This document shows, piece after piece, positions 6,100 through 11,598 of a stretch of 11,598 bases of DNA. Within the stretch, counting starts at the first letter, position 1. Each line of letters starts with the position of its first letter. Where the stretch lies: positions 1-11,598 of the forward strand of contig CAIYZX010000204.1 in NCBI GenBank assembly GCA_903930745.1, read 5' to 3'. Origin of the DNA: an uncultured Chloroflexota bacterium (lineage in GTDB: Bacteria > Chloroflexota > Limnocylindria > Limnocylindrales > CSP1-4). Both the position numbers and the translations under genes were made by a program. The notes beneath the pieces are model-generated. The model saw only the letters and a list, made by a program, of their open reading frames with translations, was not told the DNA's origin and made no database searches.

Positions 6100-9000
6100 G
6101 TGTTCCAGTCCGAGCGCATCCGGATCGTGGCGTGGGTGGTCTCCTACCTCGCCTTCGCGTTCGGGGTCGTGCTGCTCCAGCCCCAGGACGGGCCGGCACC
6201 GTGGTATCCGCCCGTGGCAATCGGCATCGGCATGCTGATGCGGGCCGGGGTCCGGTGGTGGCCGCTGATCTTGGTCATGGAGATCCCCATCTCCACCGTC
6301 CAGTACCACACGACGCCGCTTGCCGGCCTGCTCGTCGCGACCGCGACCACCGTGGAAGCCGTGGCGGGCTGGTGGCTGCTCCGCCGTCTCCGGCTGACCT
6401 TCGACACCGCGCAGGACGCGCTGCTCCTTGGGCTTGTCTCGGCCGTGACCGCGCTCACCGGTGCGGTCCTCGGGACGCTGCTCGTCCTGCCGCTGGGATC
6501 GGCGGAGGACCAGCTTGGCCAGCTCCTGGCGTGGTTCACGGGGGACGTCATCGCCCTCGCGACCCTGCTGCCGCTGATCCTCTTCGTCATCGACCGCGAC
6601 AACGTGCCGATCGAGATCCCGTCGTCCACCCGGGGCCGTGCTGAGGTCCTGCTGATCGCACTCACCGGCGCCGTGCTGGTCGTGGCCTCGTTCGCCCTGA
6701 GCGACATCACGCCCACGCCCATTCGCGGCGCGATGCGCTATGCCTGGATCATCCCGGTCCTCTGGGCCGCCATCCGGTACGAGCGCTTCGCAACGGCGGC
6801 CGTGGTGGCGGTGATGGCAGCGGTTGGCTTCCTCGTGATCGCCGTGGATCCGGCCTCCGCCCAGGACTGGGGCACGCTGTCGCTCCAGCTGATCAGCGTT
6901 GGGCTGAGCCTTCTTGGTCTTGCGGTCGCGGCCACGCTTGCCGGCAGGCGCGAGGCCACGGAACGGATGGAGCGGGCGATGGCCGCACTCGCCGAGAGTG
7001 AGCAGCGCTATGCCAGGGTCTTCGCGGCCAGCCCGGCCATCCAGTGGCTTGTGGATCCGGCGACGGCGCAGATCATCGACGCAAACGACGCCGCCGCGCG
7101 CTTCTACGGGTACACGCGTGCCCAGCTGCAGGACATGCGCGTCTCGGACATCGTCGCGTCGGGTAGTCCGGAGCTCGTGCTCGCGACGATGGCGGAGAAC
7201 GCGAAGGCCCCCGCGGACCTGCTCGTTCGGCATCGAATCGCGGCCGGCGACACGCGGCTCATGGAGGTCCACACCGGCCCCATCGTCCTGGGAGCCCGGA
7301 CGCTGTTGCACTCCATCCTGCGGGATGCCACGGCGGAGGTGGAGGCGCGCGTGGAGATCGCCCGGCTTGCCGCAGCCGTGGAGGGATCCGCCGAGGCCGT
7401 CGTGACGACGGACCTCGGCGGCCTCGTGACCGGCTGGAACCCCGCCGCTGAAGCCCTGTACGGGTACCCGCGCGACCGGGCAATGGGCCGTCCGGTGGAG
7501 GAGCTGCTGGGGCCGCTGGAGACGCCGGCCCAGGAAGTTGTGGCACTGGTCACGGGCGGAGGCTCCGTCCGCTTCGGCCAGGTGGTCCGGCGTGCCGCCG
7601 GTGGTGCGGACGTGCCGGTGGACCTCACGATCTCGCCGATCATCGAAGGCGGCGTGGTGGTGGGCATCAGCCGCATCTCCCACGACCTGACCGGGGCGCT
7701 TGCCGAGGAGGAGCGCCTTCGCAGGAGCGAGGCGCTGCTCGCGGATGCGGCCGAGATTGGCCGCATGGGCTCCTGGGAGGTGGACCTGGAGAGCCACGAG
7801 GCAACCTGGTCTGACGAGCTGTACCGGATCACGGGCGTTGAGTCGGCCACGCCGGTCACCGGGGCGTCGCTGCGCGAGCTCGTCCACCCCGAAGACCGCG
7901 CCCGGGTCCTGCCGGCATTCGACCTCGATGAGACCGGCGATGCGCCCCTGGCGTTCCGGATCGTCCGGCCTGGTGGCCCTGTCCGGCACGTCGTGGCCTC
8001 CTGGCGGCGCATCGCGGGCTCCAGTGGCGGTCCCGGCCGGCGTGTGGGAGTCGTGCGCGACGCGACGGAGGAGCGGGCGCTCGAGGACCAGCTCCGGCAG
8101 GCGCAGCGTCTTGAGTCCATCGGGATGCTCGCGGGAGGCGTGGCCCACGACTTCAACAACATCCTCACGGCGATCGCCGGCTTCACAGACCTCGCCCGCT
8201 ACGCCTCGGCGGCCGGCGAGAGCGCCGATGCCGATCTCGAGCAGGTGCAGCTCGCGGTGACGCGAGCACGCTCGCTCACGTCGCAGCTGCTCACGTTCGG
8301 CAGGCGCGCACTCGTTCGCCCCAGGCCCACGGACGTGGCGGCAACGGTCAGCTCCCTCGTGCCCATGCTGCGCCGTCTCCTCGGCGAGCGTGTCGCCATC
8401 CTGACAGAGCTCGTGGATGGAGCCGTCACGATCATCGACCCCGGCCAGCTGGACCAGGTCCTGGTCAACCTCGCCGTGAACGCCCGGGACGCCATGCCCA
8501 ACGGAGGCAACCTGCGGATCGCCGTTGACGTCACGCAGGCCATGATCCGGCTCGAGGTGGAGGACGAGGGGGACGGCATCCCGCCTGAACTGATGGACCA
8601 GATCTTCCTGCCGTTCTTCACGACGAAGGAGCGCGGCCAGGGCACCGGCCTTGGGCTTGCCACGGTCCTCGGCATCGTGTCGCAGGCCGGCGGCCGCATC
8701 GACGTCTCATCCCGCGTGGGCGAGGGCACGGTGTTCCGCGTGGCGCTGCCCCGGGCGAGCGTCGACTCCGCGCCCGGGGTTCGGCACCAGTCGCAGCCTG
8801 CGGCCTCCGGGCGGGGGACCATCCTGTTCGTGGAGGACGAGGACCTGGTCCGGCGTATGGGCCAGCGGGTCCTGCAGCACGCCGGCTTCACGGTGCTCGT
8901 GGCGGCGAATGTCCCGGACGCGCTCACCATCGCCGATCGGGGCCGGCCTGATCTCCTGGCTGCGGACATCGTCCTCCCCGGCGTGGGGGACGGCGTCACG

Positions 9001-9192
9001 CTGGCCGAGGAGCTGCGCGAGCGCTGGCCGGATCTCCCGGTGCTGCTGATGACCGGCTACACGGAGCGCGTGCCGCCGGACTGGGCGGTGCTGCTTGTGA
9101 AGCCGTATGACGTGACGGACCTTGCGCTCACGGCAAAGCGGATGATCGAGGAGGCTGCGACGAGGGCCGCAGGGGAGGGTCTCGAGCCATAG
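6100..9192 (+). CDS. membrane hybrid sensor histidine kinase (MASE1-PAS-PAS-PAS-HisKA-HATPase-REC)
   Basis: Signal-sensing kinase of 1030 residues. Residues 10-280 are a MASE1-like membrane sensor with about eight to ten helices, including the WFTGDVIALATLLP stretch at 145-158. Three PAS domains follow at about 296-411, 420-530 and 545-655. The kinase core has the H-box LAGGVAHDFNN with phospho-acceptor His683. The N-box NLAVNARDAMP is at 790-800, the G1 box DEGDG at 822-826 and the G2 box GQGTGLGL at 846-853. The C-terminal receiver (907-1017) has acidic Asp913/Asp915, acceptor Asp956, Thr985 and Lys1001. All catalytic positions look intact. The GTG at 6100 is the start; GGAG lies only four bases upstream, a tight spacing, and an ATG at 6090 is out of frame. 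No HPt protein or separate response regulator is nearby, so output and signal are unknown. The MASE1 boundary is inferred from hydrophobicity and one motif. Confidence 0.93.
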   Translation: MFQSERIRIVAWVVSYLAFAFGVVLLQPQDGPAPWYPPVAIGIGMLMRAGVRWWPLILVMEIPISTVQYHTTPLAGLLVATATTVEAVAGWWLLRRLRLTFDTAQDALLLGLVSAVTALTGAVLGTLLVLPLGSAEDQLGQLLAWFTGDVIALATLLPLILFVIDRDNVPIEIPSSTRGRAEVLLIALTGAVLVVASFALSDITPTPIRGAMRYAWIIPVLWAAIRYERFATAAVVAVMAAVGFLVIAVDPASAQDWGTLSLQLISVGLSLLGLAVAATLAGRREATERMERAMAALAESEQRYARVFAASPAIQWLVDPATAQIIDANDAAARFYGYTRAQLQDMRVSDIVASGSPELVLATMAENAKAPADLLVRHRIAAGDTRLMEVHTGPIVLGARTLLHSILRDATAEVEARVEIARLAAAVEGSAEAVVTTDLGGLVTGWNPAAEALYGYPRDRAMGRPVEELLGPLETPAQEVVALVTGGGSVRFGQVVRRAAGGADVPVDLTISPIIEGGVVVGISRISHDLTGALAEEERLRRSEALLADAAEIGRMGSWEVDLESHEATWSDELYRITGVESATPVTGASLRELVHPEDRARVLPAFDLDETGDAPLAFRIVRPGGPVRHVVASWRRIAGSSGGPGRRVGVVRDATEERALEDQLRQAQRLESIGMLAGGVAHDFNNILTAIAGFTDLARYASAAGESADADLEQVQLAVTRARSLTSQLLTFGRRALVRPRPTDVAATVSSLVPMLRRLLGERVAILTELVDGAVTIIDPGQLDQVLVNLAVNARDAMPNGGNLRIAVDVTQAMIRLEVEDEGDGIPPELMDQIFLPFFTTKERGQGTGLGLATVLGIVSQAGGRIDVSSRVGEGTVFRVALPRASVDSAPGVRHQSQPAASGRGTILFVEDEDLVRRMGQRVLQHAGFTVLVAANVPDALTIADRGRPDLLAADIVLPGVGDGVTLAEELRERWPDLPVLLMTGYTERVPPDWAVLLVKPYDVTDLALTAKRMIEEAATRAAGEGLEP

Positions 9193-9247
9193 GTCGCCCG
9201 TGGCCCTGCCGCCGCCGGACGGGTGTCCCGCTGCACGGTCGTGGGGC

Positions 9248-9253
9248 TATCCT
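9248..9253 (+). promoter_or_regulatory. candidate -10 element directly before the deaminase-family gene
   Basis: TATCCT matches four of six positions of a -10 box and ends six bases before the ATG at 9260. Transcription from it would start at or next to the ATG and give a leaderless mRNA. That fits the absence of a well-spaced ribosome site there, but the evidence is sequence likeness only. Confidence 0.22.
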
Positions 9254-9259
9254 TCCCCG

Positions 9260-10315
9260 ATGGCCGCCACCCTCTCCCGCAAGGTCCCCCTCGCCGAGCT
9301 CCACTGCCACCTGGGCTCCGCCGTCGCCCCGTCCGTCATGTGGTCCATCGCCCATGCGCAGGGGATCAAGCTGCCCACGCGCGACTACTGGGAGTTCCGG
9401 GACCTCATCACGGTCCACCCTCGGCGCCCCAAGAGCTTCGACGGGTACCTCGCGCTCTTCCACTGGACGGAGCTGATCCAGTCCAGCCCCATCGCCGTGG
9501 AGCGGGCGGTCTACGAGGTGGTGGGCGGCGCGTACCGCAAGAACAACATCACCACGATGGAGCTCCGCTTCAACCCGATGAAGCGGAACCGGGGCGGCGA
9601 GCAGGACCTGGACCACATCATCGCGGCCGCGGTGCGCGGGATGGACCGGGCCACGCTCGAGTACCCGGTGAAGCCCGGGCTCATCTTCTGCCTGGACCGC
9701 GCGTTCCCGTTCGCACTCAACGAGATCATCGCGGAGAAGGCCATCGCCTGGCGTGATCGGGGCGTGGTGGGCATCGACATCGCGGGTCCCGAGTCCGCCA
9801 CCTTCAACGTCGCGGACTACCGCCGCCTGTTCCGGCGCGCACGCCAGCACGGCCTGGGCATCACCGTCCACACGGGCGAGTCCGGCCCGGCGGAGGAGGT
9901 GGCCCGCGTCATCGAGCTGCTGGAGCCGGACCGCATCGGCCACGGCGTCAAGGCGGCCTACGACCCGCGCGCGATGGCGATGCTCCGCGAGCGGGGGATC
10001 GTCCTGGAGATCTGCCCCACGTCCAACATCAACACCGCGGTGGTGACCGGGTGGGAGGAGCTGCGCTGGATCCTGGACCAGTTCCGGCGCAACGGCGTCC
10101 GCTACACGATCGCCACGGACGGCCCGGAGATGCTCAAGACGTACATCCGCGACGAGCTGGCCACGCTGGGCCGGCTGGGGATCCTCTCCCTCGACGAGCA
10201 GCAGCAGATCGCGGCGACGTCGCTGGCCGCGTCGTTCGTGCCGAACGTCTCGGATGTGCCGCTGCCGTCCCGCCAGCCGGCGTCACGCCAGGCCGTGGAG
10301 CGCGAGGAGCTCTGA
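9260..10315 (+). CDS. adenosine-deaminase-family metal-dependent amidohydrolase, substrate uncertain
   Basis: Cytoplasmic TIM-barrel hydrolase of 351 residues in the adenosine/AMP deaminase family. The zinc and catalytic set is complete. HxH in LAELHCHL gives His15 and His17, HTGES gives His204 and the general acid Glu207, IGHG gives His228, and ATDGP gives metal ligand Asp287. GIDIAGPE (171-178) and CPTSN (252-256) are also family hallmarks. Two substrate-recognition aspartates are absent. After HxHL the sequence is GSAV, not DGS, and the Asp-Asp pair near the C-terminus is Asp287-Gly288. In mouse adenosine deaminase those residues (Asp19, Asp296) contact the ribose 5'-OH and purine N7. Adenosine may therefore not be the substrate. 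The ATG at 9260 is preferred over an in-frame GTG at 9200, since it places the HxH motif at the usual distance and the longer form adds a nonconserved tail. It follows the kinase gene by 67 bases. The last 20 residues look like a variable tail. Confidence 0.85.
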   Translation: MAATLSRKVPLAELHCHLGSAVAPSVMWSIAHAQGIKLPTRDYWEFRDLITVHPRRPKSFDGYLALFHWTELIQSSPIAVERAVYEVVGGAYRKNNITTMELRFNPMKRNRGGEQDLDHIIAAAVRGMDRATLEYPVKPGLIFCLDRAFPFALNEIIAEKAIAWRDRGVVGIDIAGPESATFNVADYRRLFRRARQHGLGITVHTGESGPAEEVARVIELLEPDRIGHGVKAAYDPRAMAMLRERGIVLEICPTSNINTAVVTGWEELRWILDQFRRNGVRYTIATDGPEMLKTYIRDELATLGRLGILSLDEQQQIAATSLAASFVPNVSDVPLPSRQPASRQAVEREEL

Positions 10316-10323
10316 GGCTCCCC

Positions 10324-10335
10324 GGGCTTCGGCCC
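10324..10335. terminator. TTCG-loop hairpin between convergent genes
   Basis: GGGC-TTCG-GCCC is a 4-bp stem closed by a stable UUCG tetraloop. It lies in the 30-base gap between the deaminase-family gene and the sortase gene, whose 3' ends face each other. The position suits a shared terminator, but the stem is short and there is no T-run. Confidence 0.4.
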
Positions 10336-10345
10336 CCTCCGCTCG

Positions 10346-11170
10346 CTAGGGGTTGACCTCCACGAGGCGGACCATCAGGCGGTGGGAGCTGTTGGCGCCC
10401 ACGCAGGTCTGCAGGGTCATCGACGAGACCGGCTGCGGGTCCCAGGCCCAGTGCGCCTCGGCGACCGGCAGGGTCACCTTCCACCACTTCACGACGAAGG
10501 TGTGGATGACGCCCGCGCTGTCCGCGTAGTAGGCCTTCATCCCAACCTTGAGGGTGTGGTTGACGTACGCGTCGTGGAGGGGCTTCATCACGCTGTACGC
10601 GTGGCCCAGCAGGTACACGTTGTTCTCGCCCGCGCAGCCCCAGCGGTACATCAGGTTGTCGGGCGGACGGACGCGTTCGCAGGAGAACCAGGCCACGTTG
10701 CGGTTGATGCCGAGCGACGGGATCCAGACGTGGTTGCGGCCGGTGAGGGTGCTGGGGTCGAAGGCGGCCGGCTTGGGGGCGGGCGCCTTGACCGTGGCGG
10801 ACGGGGCCTTGGTCTTGGGTGCCGGCGTTGCCTTGGGGGCGGGGGTGGCGCTCGGCGAGGCGCTGGGGGCCGGCGTGGCGACCGGCGTCTCGCGGTCGTT
10901 GACGTCCTGGACCTCTGTGGCGTCGAAGGCCGGCGTGGCGGTGCCGTAGGAGCCTGCGGCGGCGAAGGACGGCGCCGGGGTGGCCGGGGCCGGAAGCTCG
11001 ATGGTCGGGGCTGCGTCCGGGGCGCCCTCGGCGCCGAGCACGGCGCCGGTGGGGTCCACGGCATCGCCCGTGATCGCCGGTGCGGCCGGGGCCACGATGG
11101 ACGACAGGGAGGCGACGCCGACCAGGAGGGCCAGCGCGATGGGGGCGAGGCGGCGGGTGGTGAGCTCCAT
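10346..11170 (-). CDS. secreted or membrane-anchored sortase
   Basis: Cysteine transpeptidase expected to act outside the membrane, joining sorted proteins to the cell surface or to one another. The 274 residues begin with a signal peptide or anchor (RR at 6-7, hydrophobic core about 9-30). A Pro/Ala/Ser/Thr/Lys linker of low complexity (about 50-137) carries TPAPK-like repeats. The sortase domain spans about 145-272. The catalytic residues are visible: His190 in YLLGHAY, Cys256 in TLQTC and Arg264 in HRLMV. Two further cysteines, Cys164 and Cys179, lie just before the His strand and could form a disulfide. The ATG at 11170 is chosen because it starts the signal sequence directly; a GTG at 11251 would put 27 polar residues before it. 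No clear ribosome site precedes the ATG. No protein with a sorting signal is seen in the window, so the substrate is unknown. The class was not assigned. Confidence 0.88.
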   Translation of the reverse strand: MELTTRRLAPIALALLVGVASLSSIVAPAAPAITGDAVDPTGAVLGAEGAPDAAPTIELPAPATPAPSFAAAGSYGTATPAFDATEVQDVNDRETPVATPAPSASPSATPAPKATPAPKTKAPSATVKAPAPKPAAFDPSTLTGRNHVWIPSLGINRNVAWFSCERVRPPDNLMYRWGCAGENNVYLLGHAYSVMKPLHDAYVNHTLKVGMKAYYADSAGVIHTFVVKWWKVTLPVAEAHWAWDPQPVSSMTLQTCVGANSSHRLMVRLVEVNP

Positions 11171-11243
11171 GGCCGAAGCATCGGCGCGTGGGGGCACCGC
11201 TTCGACGGGTCTGTCGTAGGGGTCACGCCAGTACGCAGCGTGG

Positions 11244-11265
11244 GGTACCACCCGGGTCTGGTACC
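11244..11265. repeat. 7-bp perfect inverted repeat upstream of the sortase gene
   Basis: GGTACCA and TGGTACC are perfect reverse complements around the 8-base spacer CCCGGGTC. The arms contain GGTACC, itself a palindrome, and the spacer contains the palindrome CCCGGG. It sits 74 bases upstream of the sortase ATG and could be an operator or a leader hairpin. Confidence 0.5.
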
Positions 11266-11320
11266 GATCCGTGCGGGAAGGTGCGGTCCGGAGCGGGTAC
11301 GGGGCCCATGACCCCCCGAA

Positions 11321-11345
11321 CGGGCCAGTGGGCGATCTTGGCCCG
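11321..11345 (-). terminator. hairpin just after the stop of the upstream minus-strand gene
   Basis: CGGGCCA and TGGCCCG form a perfect 7-bp stem with an 11-base loop, starting five bases past the stop of the partial gene at 11351. This is the expected place for a terminator on the minus strand. No T-run follows. It would separate that gene from the sortase gene. Confidence 0.45.
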
Positions 11346-11350
11346 GGACG

Positions 11351-11598
11351 TCAGCTGCGGCGGTTGCGCTTCGCGTCGCGGAGGCGGGCGAGTGTGTCCT
11401 CGGCGGACGTGCCGGGCGTCGTCGGGGCGGCGGGCTTGGCGGGAGCCGCGGGCGGCGCAGGGGACGGGGCGGGTGCCTTCGGCGCGGGAGTGGACGCCCC
11501 GGGTCCGGCGGACGCAGCGGCCTTCGGCGGGGCCTTCGGGGCGGGCCTTGGCGCCGGCGCATCCGGGATCGCGGTCGCCTCTCGATCGATGGTCGCCA
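11351..11598 (-). CDS. 3' end of an unidentified gene with a Pro/Ala/Lys-rich tail
   Basis: The last 81 codons and the TGA stop of a gene that begins outside the window. The visible part is almost wholly a low-complexity Pro/Ala/Lys linker with PAPKAP-type repeats (about residues 12-62 of the fragment). It ends in a charged, probably helical tail, TSAEDTLARLRDAKRNRRS. I do not recognise the protein. The tail resembles those after membrane or multi-domain bacterial proteins, but no catalytic or binding motif is present. The reading frame is supported by an open frame to the window edge, a hairpin right after the stop, and lysines placed regularly within the Ala/Pro stretch. Its linker composition is like that of the sortase downstream. 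The 180-bp gap between them argues for separate transcription, though the shared strand leaves a loose operon possible. Confidence 0.6.
   Translation of the reverse strand, partial: ATIDREATAIPDAPAPRPAPKAPPKAAASAGPGASTPAPKAPAPSPAPPAAPAKPAAPTTPGTSAEDTLARLRDAKRNRRS

Noticed and set aside
6088..8148. 686-codon open frame on the minus strand
   Set aside because: It is antisense to the histidine kinase gene and has a charged, motif-free composition.
9243..9258. GGGG/CCCC hairpin just before the deaminase-family ATG
   Set aside because: A 4-bp G/C stem is expected often by chance at this base composition, and nothing else supports an attenuator.
9200..9259. GTG start for the deaminase-family gene, 20 codons earlier
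   Set aside because: The extra residues look like noncoding translation, and there is no better ribosome site than for the ATG at 9260.
11171..11251. GTG start for the sortase 27 codons earlier
   Set aside because: It would place polar residues before the signal sequence and would run the coding region up into the inverted repeat at 11244-11265.
1..11598. CRISPR array, tRNA/rRNA gene, transposon, prophage or defence island
   Set aside because: No regularly spaced repeats, no tRNA-like or rRNA sequence, no transposase or integrase motif and no terminal repeats were seen. All sizeable stretches are accounted for by ordinary genes.

Overview
The window is a strongly GC-rich stretch of bacterial chromosome with compact genes, frequent GTG starts, little tRNA- or phage-like sequence and no recognisable mobile element. 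The base composition, the compact homodimeric (AceE-like) 2-oxoacid dehydrogenase, the MASE1 hybrid kinase and the secreted sortase with a Pro/Ala/Lys linker fit an environmental Chloroflexota (Limnocylindria/Ellin6529-like) or an actinobacterial relative. That placement is a guess from style; no marker gene here settles it.

Layout. Positions 1-3346 (minus strand) hold a two-gene unit: a 1-aminocyclopropane-1-carboxylate (ACC) deaminase (acdS, 2318-3346) followed 14 nt later by an AceE-type E1 component (1-2303, cut by the window edge). A 171-bp divergent region (3347-3517) separates this unit from a plus-strand pair: a dihydrolipoamide acyltransferase E2 (3518-4891) and lipoyl synthase lipA (4923-5945). 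After a 154-bp gap with two hairpins comes a 1030-residue hybrid sensor histidine kinase (6100-9192), then an adenosine-deaminase-family amidohydrolase (9260-10315). Convergent to that is a secreted sortase (10346-11170, minus). After a 180-bp gap containing two clean inverted repeats lies the 3' end of another minus-strand gene with a low-complexity Pro/Ala/Lys tail (11351-11598).

How it works together. The first half is a coherent 2-oxoacid dehydrogenase locus. E1 decarboxylates a 2-oxoacid, E2 carries the acyl group on lipoyl-lysine 42 to CoA, and LipA makes the lipoyl cofactor. E3 (lipoamide dehydrogenase) and LipB/LplA are not in the window. The unexpected member is AcdS, which releases 2-oxobutyrate and ammonia from ACC. 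2-Oxobutyrate is a plausible alternative E1 substrate leading to propionyl-CoA, so the locus may couple ACC breakdown to acyl-CoA formation. This is inference from gene order.

The second half is a set of apparently independent genes. The points of most interest are the deaminase homologue, which keeps all metal ligands but lacks both aspartates used to recognise adenosine, and the inverted repeats flanking the sortase. I found no CRISPR array, defence island, prophage or transposon and do not claim a wholly new system.
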